DNA from: Erpobdella octoculata
Taxonomy: Eukaryota; Annelida; Clitellata; Hirudinida; Erpobdellidae
Direction of reading: 5' to 3'
Length of the DNA: 64,000 nucleotides
NCBI GenBank assembly: GCA_963978895.1
Contig: OZ022241.1
Span: 15,442,356-15,506,355 of the forward strand
Part shown: positions 1-16,074 of the stretch, one piece after another
Numbering within the stretch: the first letter of the stretch is position 1
Layout: the number at the start of each line of letters is the position of its first letter
Translations under genes and position numbers: made by a program
Notes under the pieces: generated by a model
What the model saw: only the letters and a program-made list of their open reading frames with translations
Told to the model about the DNA's origin: nothing
Database searches by the model: none

Positions 1-107
1 TTTCGTTAACAGATTATTTCTGCTGTCTTGGGGTTAGGCAGGCGCATCAGTGTTTAGGAATCTGGAGTTTTGATGATGATGAAATTGTTGTTGATGATAT
101 GACAATT

Positions 108-321
<214 letters not shown>

Positions 322-383
322 TGACACTGCTAGTAGAGGCTTATACAAGGTTGTGCGTTCGTGTGTTTGTTGTGCGAGAGTAA

Positions 384-1854
384 ACAGCTTTCGGCACCTC
401 TTATTGATTCCACAACCGGGTAATTGGAAGGCATTTTAAGTTCTCCTAGGTCTCAGTAGGAGATCGTTACTCTATAAATTGTTATTGCTTATATTTCTAT
501 GTTAGTAATGCTTAAGTCTTAAATCTATCCTAACAGCAGTGGAAGTCGCATTGTTAACAATGAGCAATGTCTGAAATAGCTTACTGAAAACTTTAAATTA
601 TTTACTTAGTAAGCATTAACTTCAACATTCCCTAGTGTCGCACGCTATACAAAAGTACTTTTGTGAAACTCAGCCTTTGCTGTAGGCGATGATTGCGAAA
701 TATGTTTATTACTTTTGCCTCGGCTGGTTCAGGCACGTATACTCAAGATAAGTCAGGCACAGTCAGGTAGACATGGGGAGAGATAGGTTTGGCATTATAC
801 ACCTATATTTTTAAGTACACAAAATCTGTACAACTATTGTACGTCTGCTTATCACTGTACGTGAAAGAACTTCTCCAGGTAGAGCATAGAGGACATTTGT
901 ATCAATAATTCGTTATTTGGCAACCCCGTCGCTTTACAAACTGAAAACATATTTGCTCAAAAGGGAAGACTTAGACACGTGCACACAGACATACACATAC
1001 TTGCATTCTTCTCTTTGATCTTCTCCTGTTGAAGATGTACATTAAAAAGATGCAAAGATCTTGAAAAACAATGAATCTTCTACTAATTTCCTTCATCTTT
1101 GTACACGCACACCCACCTATACACGTGCACTTACGGGCTTCAAAGCTTTCTCAAAAACAGGTTCAAATTAAAAAAAAAGCAGCCTGTGCCGCCATCCAAG
1201 AAGAATGGAAATAAAAAAATGACAGTTTCGTTGAAGAAGACCGTAAAGGAAGAATGCCTGATAACTTCAATGTCTTTAATGTCGTTAACTTATAATTGAA
1301 GTTTTAAAAAAGGCGTTGTTTTCTTTCCAGTCCCATTCTCCTCAGTTGATCTGAACCCCACTGTGGTTCGCGTGGGAGGTGATGAGAAATGAAGGCAATG
1401 TCGTAGTAGCGGGTGATCTTTGAGTTGGTAGCGAGATCAAAGGTCAATCCGAATTAGGTGCGGCGAATTGACGTTCTTTATTGGAGTGAGACAAGATCCG
1501 AACTCCCTGTTTCACGCTGGCATTCTGTTTCTCAGTATCTTTTTCGCTTATTTCTCATTTGTTTCAAAAATGTGTGTCGAGTTGAAGTAAAAGTACTCGC
1601 CTGACCTAATTAGCTGCCACGACCTGGTTGCATATATAATTACTTCAACGTGTACCATTGTGGTCATGTGGCTTTAATTGTAATTAATATCAAATGTCGA
1701 GTAATGTGTCAAATTGCTTTTGAGAAAAGGAGAAAATATCACCTTCCGTACAACAGGTTAATTGCCAGTTGTGAAAACGGAGTTTTAAAACTAATTGGTG
1801 GTCTTGTTTTTTAGAGCCGAAAAAAATATATTCCAGTCCAAAAGTGCATATTAG
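384..1854. other. No gene recognised
   Basis: AT-rich unique-looking sequence. Only short open frames without recognisable motifs are present, and I see no transposon ends. Confidence 0.6.
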
Positions 1855-2010
1855 AATACTGCACGGACCGGGCAGGTTTTGATTTTTAGGGTTTTCAAAG
1901 AGGCCGGGTCGAGACTTTTGTGCCAAGTATAGGGATTCTAGGCATGTAAAAGGACCTGGCTGGGGCCTATAAAATGGGCCGAGTTTTCGACGAGCTGGGG
2001 TGGGTCGCAG
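1855..2010 (+). mobile_element. Diverged fragment of Helitron family B
   Basis: Read on the minus strand, this segment repeats the distinctive GGCCCG-rich phrases found near the 3' end of the family B Helitrons at 4150 and 16075: a 'GCCTAGAA..CTATA-CTTG' block followed by 'CGGCCC' blocks. It lies in the opposite orientation to those copies and is clearly more diverged. No Helitron ends are preserved. Confidence 0.5.
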
Positions 2011-4149
2011 TGATATTTTCGTCCACTAAAACTGGATAAAAACGATAATTTGTGTCGTAATAATAAGTAAAATTATTTCAAAATAGAATAAAAACTATAT
2101 TTAAATGACACACACTGAATAATAATAATAACAACCTGTACGGCACAATGTGTACAGATTAGAATGAATGAGAAATATTTGGAGAGGTATGAACTAAAAG
2201 CAAATAAAAAAAGAAAAATGATTTTATCTGAATAAAATAAAAGTAGAAAATATTTTCAAAACTAATTAAATAAATTTTAGGATGAAGTAAAACAGAATAA
2301 TAATAAAAAATAAAATGTGAGAATAGAATAAAAATTAAAGAACTACAATTATTTACTGAACTAAATTAACACTGGTAGGCCGTACAGTGAGTAACTGCAG
2401 AGTGCAGACTACGCAGACCATAACCCTTTATGTGCGTAACAAAATTCCAATTTAATTTGGGCAACAAAATTTAAAAAAGGGTTTTTAATCAATATTTAAC
2501 AAATCTGTTATTTATTTTAAGCTTTGTGGGCATAAAGCAACTTTGCTGCATTTCTTGTGGAACAAGAGAATTCCAAAAAACCTGGACTCAAACGAGAAAC
2601 TTTGACAATCTTCATGTCTAGTGGCTGCAAATTGTGGGCTACCTACAATCTGATATAATAAAATTCAAATTCAATTTGTTATATGGGATAAATTATTTTC
2701 TAAATATGAAACAAGCTCATGATTGAAATAACTCACTTGCCAAATATGGGATCAATGAGATTGTTGTAAAAGTTTGGCTCTAGTCCTAGGACCCCTAGGA
2801 CACAAATTGCTCATTTAATTTTAGTAACTCGTGGGCTCATTTCACAGATCAACAGATTGTGATATGATCATTTTTGTGTCACAACTGCAAAAATATTGGT
2901 TTTAATTAAAAGTATTGCTAACAGAATATTTTATGTTAGTGGCTGGATCGCACGATTTTTCAACAGAATTACAAGCTGTGAAAGCTGCTAAAGAATTTTG
3001 CTTGAAATCAACGAAATAAAGGAAATGGAGTTTAACCATGCATTGTCAAGTGAAGCTTAAACTTTGTTTAATGGTGCTAACAGAAGATGACCCAAGAAAC
3101 CAACGAAGATGGTTTTTATTCCAACTGATCCGAAGAGATCAGTGTCAGTTGTGTTTGGAAAAGTTTGTTAATCAGATGCGATGCAAAAAAAATTATTCCT
3201 TGTTATAGTGCTTATCCACTTTTTCATTAGTTTATAAAACAATATATTGTTGAACCTGCCATCAACCTATTGTGGATCATGGACTTAATAACTATGTATG
3301 CATAGAAGGATATTAATTGATATTATTATTCGTTGAAAAAAACTTTTGTGTTATTCTTAATAATCATTAAAAATTAACAAGATAAAACACGGGTTTAATG
3401 ACTAATAAACATCAGTTTAAATAGAGCATGAAAAGTACATTTTTAGACAAAACATATGTACCACCCAGGTCCCAGTGCCGAACCCCGAATTCCCCCGTCG
3501 GAGACAGACTTTAAAATCACAATGACTCAATTTCTAATAATCATTGCTATTCTACTTTTATAAATGTAGGATCGCCCACACCTTCCCTCGGCCTCTCGAA
3601 GAAAAGTTTAATACATATTTTTGAAATATTTATGTAGTAACCTATCAGTAAAAGGTCCCATAAATGTTTTTTTTTTGGGGGGGGGGGCTGGCTCACACTG
3701 TAACTCCGGCTCTGGCTTCGCGCCTGTCAACTTCTCTTGCATTTTTATTAGCCTGTGACGGTGGGATGTGTTAACAGTACTCAACAGTTCAGCCGCTAGC
3801 GAGGACACTTTTTTTCGTCACTTTTTGTTGCTTCAACTTTTCGACAGGACTGAAAAATTTTATTTTTTAAAGTTTTAAATGAATTCAACTTTTTTTGAGC
3901 AGTTGTAAGGTCCAGAAAGTTAGCTTATATTTTCTATCAAGTTGGGTCAGTCTACTTTTTATTGAAAGCGATGCCACTTAGTGCACTTAGCTAAATTTAC
4001 AGACGAAACACACAATAACAATAATAAATGATAAAATCAACTTTGGGTTGTTGAAAGAAGAACGGAATATTATTTAATTCCTACAGCGACTGCGACGAGT
4101 TTTTTGTTTTGCTGACATTTGTTCAGACGTAACCAAGATTATATATATA
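2011..4149. other. No gene recognised; AT-rich
   Basis: AT-rich sequence with short homopolymers, including a T-run/G-run junction near 3667-3688. Around 2950-3080 there are short stretches in shifting frames that look like decayed coding sequence, but I could not assign them to a family. Confidence 0.5.
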
Positions 4150-5621
4150 CTAGCAGTGCCCGTAGCGGCTTCGCTCGCATGAAATTAGAGAGTTTGAACC
4201 GTGCATCCATAGTAGAGATCAATTTTTTAGGTCTCGGCTCGGCCCGTCGACAACTTAGCCCAGCCCGTTTTAAAAACCTAAACTCCTGGCCCGGAACAGC
4301 CCGTTTGAATTAGGCCCGGCCCATTCTTACAGGCCTAGAAGTTCTATATACTTGATGAAAAACTTCGGCCCGTCCCACCTTGACTTCAGGTTTGGCCCGG
4401 CCCAACTGAAGACCCTAAAATCACTAAAATATCTATATACTTGGTGAAAAACCTCGGCCCGTCCCACATTGATTTAAGGTTTGGCCTGGCCCGTGTGAAG
4501 ACTCTAAAACAACGGCTTGGCCCAACCGGTGATAAACTGGACTTAGCTACTTTTAACCGGCACAAAACTTCAAAATACTAATTTTTACATTTGTAGCACT
4601 TACAGTTTTTGAGTAGCAGTTATTTTGAAATCAAATGACCCTTATTTCCACCCCACATTTGAGGTCCTGGAAACCAAATTTTTAAAAAATGTTGAAACAC
4701 TTATATCATTATTTTTAGAGTAAATACTAAATACTAATTTTGACATCTGTAGCATTCACAGTTTTTGAGTAGCAGTCACTTTAAAAACCAAAGAAACCTT
4801 TTTCCACCCCACATTTGAGATCATGAAAACCAAAATTTCATATATCCTTATTTTTAGAGTAGAAACTAAATACTAATTTTTACTTTTGTAGCATTTACAG
4901 TTTTTGAGTAGCAGTTACTTTAAAAACCAAGTAATCCTATTGTCCAGCCCAAATTTAAGGTTCTGGAAACCAAATTTATAAAAAAAATGGTGAAACACGT
5001 ATATCTTTATTTTTAGAATAGAAACTAAATACTAATTTTTAAATCTGTGGTATTTACAGTTTTTGAGTAGCAGTTACTTTAAAAAACAAATAACCCTATT
5101 TTCCACCCCACATTTGAAGTCCTGGAAATCAAATTTTCAAAAAATGCTAAAACACGTATTTCATTATTTTTGGAGTAGAAACTAAATACTAATTTTTACT
5201 CCTGTAGCATTAAAAGTTTTTGAGTAGAAGCTACTTTAAAAACCAAATAACCCAATTTTCCAACCCACATTTGAGGTCCGGGAAACCGAATTTTCAAAAA
5301 ATGGTGAAACACCTATCTTTTTTTTTTCAAAAAGAATCTATATACCAAATTTCAAAATCTCCTCATTTTTGGTTTTTGAGATATACAATGTTTTAGAAAA
5401 AAGTTTGTTTTCCAGTTTTTTCCCCTCAGGAGCAAAATTTTCAAAAATCCTTTCTTAGCGGATGTTTACGCTATAAAAGTAATATAAGTTCCAAATTTCA
5501 CGTTCCTAGGATGAGGCGTTTGAGCTCGGCGTTGATTATCAGTCAGTCATCTGTCAGTCAGTCAGTCAGTCAGTCAGTCAGTCAGTCAGTCAGTCAGGAC
5601 ATGTTCTTTTATATATATAGA
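4150..5621 (-). mobile_element. Non-autonomous Helitron, family B, copy 1
   Basis: On the minus strand the element opens with TC followed by TATATATATAAAAGAACATG (5' end at 5621) and closes with a GC-rich small hairpin and CTAG (3' end at 4150). The flanking bases are A before TC and T after CTAG, the standard Helitron A|T insertion site. Length is 1472 bp. No Rep/helicase coding is present. Inside are about seven diverged blocks of roughly 150 bp containing 'CAGTTTTTGAGTAGCAGTTA' and a short TCAG array near the 5' end. It shares its whole length with the copy at 16075. Confidence 0.85.
5539..5597. repeat. (TCAG)n, short, inside Helitron family B copy 1
   Basis: About a dozen uninterrupted TCAG units preceded by two or three imperfect ones, located about 25 bp inside the Helitron 5' end. 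The same site in the sister copy at 16075 carries 282 units. Confidence 0.9.
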
Positions 5622-6237
5622 TGAATATTCCCATGTAATATTATTCAGCGGTTTGTGGTAGGAGGAAAATTCATTTTTGTTCAATCATTGTAATGTGTAG
5701 TTATACAATATTATAGAAAACTTTCCTGCAGCTCTCGAGACTCTCACAGGGTTTGATTGTGGAAGATTCAATCAACACTGGCGTAAATTAAAACAGCAAA
5801 CAACTTTTATAGAGCGAACCTGAAATGCCAATCGAAAACTCAAATCACATCAGTGGCTCAATAGAATGTAAGAATGTAGGGCATTCTACCCCCTCCCCCA
5901 GGATATTTTTCGGGAAAGGAGACGTCATCCGTGATGGATACTTGGGGAAATGTCCAGGGAAAAAATGTCCGTTCTTCGGTTCAACTACGGATTTATGTTT
6001 GAGACTATGCAATAAGCATACATGTTGTATTCCTAATCAACAAAACGGGAATTTCTTTGTCTTATATTCCTAGCAATATATTTTCTATATTACAATCGGT
6101 GAAAATGGATATACATCAAAGACACGTTAAAACTTTGATCTTGCTGGCTAATATATAAAAAAGTTTGTTTTGCGTGTGCGTTGTAACTGAGGTGATATAT
6201 ATCATGAGATGACATGCACGTGATTCAAACTTCGAAC

Positions 6238-6242
<5 letters not shown>
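5622..6242. other. No convincing gene
   Basis: Contains one 82-residue open frame (5825-6073, plus) with several cysteines, but no splice sites, signal peptide or family resemblance that would support it. Confidence 0.5.

Positions 6243-6307
<65 letters not shown>
6243..6307. repeat. (TA)n
   Basis: Perfect TA dinucleotide run that ends at the 3' terminus of the Helitron at 6308. Confidence 0.97.
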
Positions 6308-8625
<2,318 letters not shown>

Positions 8626-8820
8626 ATTTGAAGCCTTCAAACATTGTTACGCAAACTAAATTTGAATTTTATTACACAAATTAACTTTGATGGTCGTACA
8701 TAGGCACTTTCGGCCTGGAAAATTTTTTGGCCCACCTGAGCCGAGGGATCGGAGTTGGGAGTTCAAACCTTCTTAACATACTTCCCCTGTATGAGAACTA
8801 ACTCTGCCAAATTTCATCAA

Positions 8821-9308
8821 GGCCTAGAAATTCTATATACTTGATGAAAAACTTCGGCCCGTCCCACCTTGACTTCAGGTTTGGTCTGAAGACTCTAAAA
8901 TCACTAAAATGTCTATATGCTTTGTGAAAAACCTTGGCCCGTAGCACCTTGATTTAAGGTTTAGCCTGGCCTGTAAAAAGACCCTAAAATAACGGCTTGG
9001 CCCGACCGGTGATAAAATGGACTCAGCTACTTTTAACCGGCACAAAACCTCAAAATACTAAGTTTTACATCTGTAACCCTTATTTTGACCCCACATTTGA
9101 AGTCATGGAAACCAAAGTTTTAAAAAATGGTGAAACACGTATATCTTTTTTTTGGAGTAGATACTAAGTATTAATTTTTACATCTGTAGCAATTACAGTT
9201 TTTGAGTAGCAGTTACTTTAAAAAACAAATAACTCTATTTTCCACCCCACATTTGAAATCCTGGAAACCAAATTTTCAAAAAATGCTAAATCACGTATTT
9301 CATTATTT
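8821..9308 (-). mobile_element. Truncated Helitron family B, copy 3
   Basis: Begins with 'AGGCCTAGAAATTCTATATA' and follows the same order of blocks as 4327-5163 of copy 1, including the 'CCACCCCACATTTGA' and 'TTTTTGAGTAGCAGTTA' phrases, but shortened. It stops near 9308 before the 5' end, and the 3' CTAG end is missing. Confidence 0.7.
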
Positions 9309-9719
9309 TGTATTAGACACATTTTTTATAATTTTTATTGTAATGTTGTCAAAGAAATAATATCAAACAGGGACAAATTAAAAGTTTCAATTTTTATTTT
9401 TTTATTGAAACGAAAGTTGAAAAAACAACAATTTTTAAAAATACTAAAAAGCGGAACTTAAAGAAGCTGATCAAAGCTTTACCGTAAGTGTTGCCGACAA
9501 AGGAATTGAGGTTAACTAGAGATGTGTGTCGTCACGCGTAATGAAACTGATCAAAGAGTCTTTGTATTTACTTTCATTTTCACTACATTCATTCTTTACT
9601 TATTGTTTTTCATTGGAGAAATTGTAAGACTAAAATTATAACAATGTTTTTCACACTGTCACATTTGTGTTAAAAAACAATCGTAGCATATAAGCGAGGG
9701 ATTAAAATGCCTTAAAACC
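9309..9719. other. No gene recognised
   Basis: AT-rich sequence with no recognisable coding or transposon features. Confidence 0.5.
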
Positions 9720-9720
9720 A

Positions 9721-9803
<83 letters not shown>

Positions 9804-9868
9804 AACACACACACACAACATACACAGCACACACACTACACAAGCACACACACAAATGCACACACAAA
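9720..9868. repeat. (CA)n with degenerate right shoulder
   Basis: Perfect CA dinucleotides to about 9796, then CA interspersed with AACA, TACA and GCACA variants. Confidence 0.96.
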
Positions 9869-10491
9869 GTACATTATATTTACCTACATCGACGAAATAT
9901 ACAACTGAAGCTGTTGAGAGAAACCAATGAAATGTAAACACAAATAAATTGTATACAAACTACATTCTATAAAACTGTTTTCCTCAAAATCACATCTTTC
10001 TTTTTTCAAAAGTTTCAAGAACCTCCAAAATTATTCTTGATTTTTTTTAATGCATGAAAACCTAATCCTCGGCGTGTTTAAGAGCGCACCATAAATTGTT
10101 TAAAATCATGTTTCGATGCATGGAATGGAAACGTATTACTTGTTTTGATTTAATGTAAATTAAAAATTATTATTGTAATAATATTTATATTTGTTTTGTA
10201 GTTAAACCCCCAACCTTCCACCAAAAAACATTCCAATCAAAATTTTACTGCATGGAAATATATGAATAAACTGGTTTAAATGATGATAAAATCACAAAAA
10301 GACTGATGCAAAATTATCTTTGTTAATTAGCTATTATGTAGGTTTTAGCACATCCCTTATCGCTTTCCTGAAATTTTTTTTGGGTTTTTCATATAAATAT
10401 TTGACAAAAAAACTATTTTTAGAAGATTTTGAATGGAAAACAGACAGATTAAGTGGTTCAACTTTTGTATGTATATATATATATATATATA
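9869..10491. other. No gene recognised; ends in (TA)n
   Basis: AT-rich sequence, finishing in a short TA run (10472-10491) that abuts the Helitron 3' end at 10492. Confidence 0.5.
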
Positions 10492-10502
10492 CTAGCGGAC
10501 CC

Positions 10503-10520
10503 GGCGAACTTCGTTTCACC
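10503..10520 (-). other. Helitron 3' terminal hairpin
   Basis: On the minus strand GGTGAA and TTCGCC pair (one G-U) around a 6-nt loop, seven bases before the CTAG terminus. In Helitrons this hairpin marks the end of rolling-circle transposition. Confidence 0.85.
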
Positions 10521-10683
10521 TCAAAGAGTGTATTTTTTAAGCAATAAAAAACAATAATAACAAATATCCTATATATAAGTTTAAAAGAAAACAAATATTA
10601 AAAAAAAAGTTCTTTAATAGTTTATTAGAAAAACATTGGTTGAACTCGGGTCGATTCTCTTTAATCCAGCACTTTATGATACA

Positions 10684-13600
10684 CTATGTTTTTTTCTTAT
10701 TATCGGGCGAAAAAACAAATAAATCTGATGGTCTGCCGACACGTGAACACGCCACATACAATTGACCATGAGGAAAACATGCATTATCCAAGTTCAGACC
10801 ACAAACACTCAAAGATTGGCCTTGTGATTTGTTAATCGTCATAGCAAATGCTAGGCGAATCGGAAATTGAATTCTTTTAAACTCAAAGGGCAAATCGGTT
10901 GGGATCATAGGAATCCTCGGAATGAGTATTTCCTCGCCTTTGAATTTTCCTTTGAGGATCGTCGCGTGAAGCACATTGACCATTAGTTTCTTTAAAACCA
11001 AACGCGTTCCATTGCATAGTTTTGGTTGATTTAGATTTCTAAGCATAATAACTACTGATCCAACCTTCAGTTGTAAATTGTGCGGTGGTAAGCCAGGCAC
11101 ATCCAAGGAGTTCAAAAATTCAGTTGGATAGTTAGTGGCTTCATCTTCATTTGTTACACAGTCAATAGATTTGAATGAATGCAGAGTACCAAAAATTTGA
11201 TTCTGAATTAGAATATTTAAGTCATCCACATCTTTATTCTTAGCCGCCAAAATTGCTCTCTCACTCAACCATTTGTTCTTTTTATGATTAGCAATGATGT
11301 CTGGGAACACTTTATTGATAAGCTCGTCTTTCGATGAAACAAAAGTGCAAAAATTGGGAGGAAAAGAAATCAATCCGGTCGATTTGTCGACAGGAACACG
11401 GCCATTACCGATGTTGAGCAATTGCATGGAGAAATCTTCAGCAGATAGATCGTTCAGCAATGCAACTCTCATGTTAGAAGACAGCTGAAGTTTCATCACA
11501 TAGCGCCACAGATATGATGATTTGAGGGAAGCATTAATTTCATCGGCAGCAGTCGATCTTGGAATGACTGGCAGTGTTTGGCGGAAATCGCCAGACAATA
11601 AAATCATTGCACCTCCAAAATGTCGCGAGTCATTGCGCAGATCTTTCAGTGTTCTATCAAGTGCTTCCAATGCGCGTTTGTGCGCCATTGTGCACTCGTC
11701 CCAGATGATGATTTTAGATGCTACTAAAACTTTTGCCATTGCAGAGTGTTTTGCAATGTTGCATGTTGGTTGTTCAGTAGTTTGAAGATTTAAGGGCAAT
11801 TTTAATGCTGAATGAGCCGTACGGCATCCTTCTAACAATGTGGCTGCTATTCCAGAAGAAGCAACTGCTACCGCGATGTCTGATCTCGCACGAACAGTGG
11901 CCAATATCAAAGACATGAGAAACGTCTTTCCAGTTCCACCTGGGGCATCAAGAAAAAATAAGCCACCATTTCCATTATCGATTGCCTTCATTAATGTATC
12001 ATACACTTTTTTTTGTTGAGGGTTTAAAAGGGGTACATTCGATTGAACTAATTGATCTAATTCATGTCGATTATAGCCACGTTCACGTTCTAATTCTCGA
12101 TTAAAAGCATCATTCATTCTACGATCTGGCGCTGGCATTCCTAACTTGACTAACAAACTACCACACATCAGGTAACACATGTCTTCAATCAAGAGCAAAG
12201 CCTGGTTATGCATCTCTTCATTCACTTCAAGGTCGGGATTAGTTGAACTGACCCGTATTTGATGTAAAATGTCTTCTGACATGCTATTTTTGTATTTGTT
12301 CCACAGTTCACGTGGATTTGATGGAAAGCAGGTGGAAATTATAGTAGCAAATAATGTGCGTATCTGAATTGGAGATGCTGAAATAATTGCTTCAGACATT
12401 GTCGTGTCCCAATGATTATCGTTTTCAAGCAACTTGAGCTCTTGACATGCAGCACGATATGTTGGGCACACTATACCATTGATAGTTCGTAGTGATACAA
12501 AAGATGTTGGGCCACAAACATTGACCAACAACAACCTCAAATAGAAGCATTCATCGTTTTTTGGGTGAACTGTATAAATACGACCAAGAGCATCAGTAGA
12601 ATACACACCCGGATGTCCAGGAACCGCACTGCCTTGCTTCCGACGTTGAAATTTCTTTGATGAAGCGTTCCAAGTGTAATAACGTGGCATCTCCGAGTAA
12701 AGCAACGTTTGTGCAAATGGATCGCTTTGGCAAATTGCAAAAAAACTCGTTAATGTTGTTGCTGGAGGTGTTTCAGCGCGTTGAATAATATTTGATGCGT
12801 TAAAATAAACTCGTTGACCATTCTCCAGATGCACAGCCAAATGGACAACAGTGGGATGACGTTCGTGAATAGAGAATGAGAATATACGCCAAATTGCTTC
12901 ATTGCAGTTCACATATCTACCATTTTGATAGCGTCTAATCTCGTCGTTATCTGAGTTTTGAATGCCAAAAACTGCCATATCGCTGCCTTTCGTTACATAT
13001 TTGCAGATGTACTTAATTGACTTTACAGAATTGCAATACTCAACATTGCAATGTGTCTTGAATGTTTTGGAAAGAAGTGGCGAATATGGAACAATCCAAC
13101 TGTTGTCAACCACGAAATCGTTTCCTTTCACTTTCTTTGTGACAGTTCGACCGTTATCATCGGGTGATCGACGTCGATATAATGGATAGCCATCAGTGCC
13201 AGTGATGGTCTCTGTCGTAAATTTTCGTGGATAACGTTTGGAACACTTGCCGTCGACCATGCACGGTGATTGGGGGTTGATGGCGCCACACGGTCCATGA
13301 ATCATATTCATAACTACAACATCATGTAGGTCTGGATCGATTTCGGGATCAACAATCTCGGCATTTATGATATCATATATTTGGTCAGGTCTAATTTTTT
13401 CAACTAACCAAATGAGAATGTGTGCATGAGGTAAGCCTCGTTTTTGCCATTCGATTGAATACATCCAGCATCGAGTATCACCAAAAACGTGTTGCTTTAC
13501 AATGTAGTTCATCAGCGACCGAATTTTTTGTTTGAAGACACGTGCGGTGATGTCGTGCCGATCACTTGATGTTTGTCCGGGAAGCAGCATTTGAACAATT

Positions 13601-15310
13601 TCAATCCACTTTGGATTACAGGTAAAGGTAATGAATAGATCTGGCCGACCGTAATGACGAACATATGTCATTGCATCCTGCGCATATTCATGCATATGAC
13701 GCGGACTACCTATGTAAGTAGCCGGTAGAATAGTTAATCGACCAATGTTAGCTGCATCTCCTTCGGTGCTGATTGCGTCGCGTAAATGGATATACTCCTC
13801 TGAACGCAGTTTGGCTTGATTCAGTCGAATGAAAGTTAGGCGTTCCGTTTCAATTTTGACATACATGTCGACGCAATATTGTTGAAACAACTGACGAAAT
13901 CGAAGCAAATGGTTGTCAGCGTTTTGTTTGACGAATCATCATACGATATGCATAAAAATTCATCGAGCTAACTTTCTTGCTAGTTTCGCCACCTGAAATA
14001 AAAATATTAAAATTAGTATTCCGAAGTTTGAGCCCATTTATAATCAACTGAGTGATTGAAAATTAAAAAAAAACAAACGGTGTAAAAATTATATCATGTT
14101 GAAATATAAATTGATATTGATACTCACTATTCAATGGATTTATCATCTTGATATTGAAGTGATATCCATCCTCTCCTTGCCAAAACATCAGTGGATATTG
14201 CAAAGTGTCATAAGAACGGTGCGTTTCACATATTTGTTGTATTTGCCCAGTATCACGACGTGCAAGCGCAATATCACGTCTTTCCAAGTTTTCACCAACG
14301 ATCAGTATTGCTACTTCATCTATTGTTGGAGCGTTAAATGTGCGTTCATGTGTTCCAGTTGGTCGTTTATCTGCTCTGATCACGACTTTGTAGTCATCAG
14401 TTGGCATGCGCTCTAACGCAGTCATGAACAGCCTGACCAATGCATGATGTTCATGAAGTAGATGCTGAAGATCATGAAGAGTTGCTCTTTTCACTGCTGT
14501 GTTGATCTCTTGACGCCGATCAAGTTGTTCCTCCATATTGCCCATGAAGTATATTTGTAAAAATTTATGACGTGCATCTTCAAGAGGTAACAATGATCCA
14601 ATTCGATGGTGAATCTGGCCTTGAATCTGTAAATTTGAAAACAAAGTAAGTATAACTGGTTTGTAATTGATTAGAAATTTCATTAAATGATTTACAAAAA
14701 TATAACAAAACCTTTCCAAAGTATTATTGAAGCTAAATTTAATTAAATTTTTTAAAGAAAATGAACGTTTACTTTATTAAACAATTTCAACATAAATAAC
14801 CTTGAAAGTGGGATTAAATCCGTATTCTTCAACAATGTCTGCTCCGAATGAAGTCATTTGAAAACACTTATTGTATTTTTGAGTGTTTGCTAGAAAATGA
14901 CGTGATTCTGGTGTATCGCCACGAAGCAATGAATGCAGTGGCTCTGGCGGTGGTGTCAATAATGGCAATTTCACTTTACCATTAAGGCAGCACAATCCAG
15001 GCGTTTCTCCAGAAAACTTCAATGCGGCACAATGTTCGCAAACAATGTGCATTGGACCAATGCACACGAAAGGATGAGAGCCGTAATCAATTGTGCAATC
15101 GTAGAGAAATGCTGCTCGATTCAAATTTGCAGTTTCGGGGAGTAAATCTCTTTGCTCTTGTCTTCGAGAAGCACGAAGCCGGGCCATACTAACGCGGCGC
15201 CTTTCTCGCGCTAATTCTAGTTCTTCCGCGGTGGATTGGTTAACATTGTTCCGATTCCTAATTGCCCGACGGCTATTTTGGGAAAGATTAGATCTTCTGG
15301 GTCACGGCAT
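10684..15310 (-). pseudogene. Helitron Rep/helicase transposase, three exons, disrupted
   Basis: Minus strand. The exons I infer are about 15310-14801, 14626-14128 and 13992-10684, with GT/AG introns. Exon 1 holds a Cys-rich module (CEHCAAL, CC). Exon 2 holds the Helitron_like_N region (YPLMFWQGEDGYH). Exon 3 holds the HUH nuclease (LPHAHILIWL, then YICKYVTKG with the two-tyrosine motif) and a PIF1 helicase (Walker A GGTGKTF, Walker B IIWDEC, late motif KSQGQSL, end VACSRVG). This is the enzyme that nicks and unwinds DNA for rolling-circle transposition. There are two lesions: an in-frame TGA (15302-15304) two codons after the most upstream ATG, and a four-base duplication near 13921-13932 that shifts the frame just upstream of the nuclease domain. 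A start at the internal Met at 15187 would bypass the first but not the second. Most of the nuclease-helicase frame (13908-10684) remains open. Confidence 0.92.
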
Positions 15311-15913
15311 TGTTTTGCTATTAATAATGTTTTTGTTAAAAGTAATAAAACTTTAAAACTCGCAAATTAATTCCAACGAACGAAAATATAATATTGACGG
15401 AACTGCATTGACACTTTGTTAATGCCAAATGGAAAACGGAAAATATTTTTATGGCCCATAAACAATTATTTTATTTTATATTTTAATTGAAAAAGATATT
15501 TACTTAATTTTTTTCTGTGAGATTTTCAATTGTAAACAATGAAATAGTCAGAAAATTTAATAACATGCGCTCTACCCCATTTGCGCATAAATGTCATGTC
15601 GCGGAAAATTAAACATCTGTATATCTCGATAACTCAAACTCCAAATTGAAAATTTATTTTGTCCGTAAGACCAAATAGAGGGTGCTCTACAACTTTGCCA
15701 TTTGAAGTTTTTTTCTAGGACGCACTGTCAAGGCTGTATAGCTACCGGGGTACATACTGTGGTCCCCATGGGCCACTCCATGATTCAATGTCAAATTTTT
15801 TTTAGTTATTCTGTTAATAGGAGCTGAGAGAAATCCAATAAATCAAAAATTTCTAAAATCGGTTCAGCCGTTCTTGAGTTATAAGTGACGTAACACAAAC
15901 CCCGACTTCCTTT

Positions 15914-15922
<9 letters not shown>

Positions 15923-16000
<78 letters not shown>
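15923..16000. repeat. (TA)n
   Basis: TA run that appears to have grown over the 5' terminus of the autonomous Helitron. Confidence 0.95.
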
Positions 16001-16003
<3 letters not shown>

Positions 16004-16074
16004 GCCCATGTCTGTGTAAGACGTTTTTGTGTGACGATCTGCTATCTACGGCAAATTAATTTATATATAATAAA

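Larger units (their letters stand above)
10492..15922 (-). mobile_element. Autonomous-type Helitron, degenerate
   Basis: The element lies on the minus strand. Its 3' end is a GGTGAA/TTCGCC hairpin (plus-strand 10503-10520), seven bases, then CTAG at 10492, followed by T. The 5' end lies in the TA run near 15922: TATATATAAAAGGAAGTCGG is visible, but the terminal TC has been lost in the microsatellite. Between the ends is one transposase gene with an HUH Rep nuclease and a PIF1-type helicase, split by two introns. Length is about 5.4 kb, normal for a Helitron. Coding lesions (see the gene entry) argue that this copy is inactive. Confidence 0.9.

Noticed and set aside
2940..3110. Possible decayed coding sequence (TELQAVKAAKEFCLK and EIKEMEFNHALSSEA in different frames)
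   Set aside because: Too short and shifted between frames; no family could be named with any confidence.
5825..6073. 82-residue frame with CPGKKCPFFG and several Cys
   Set aside because: Single unspliced frame with no signal peptide and no family match; length is within chance for this composition.
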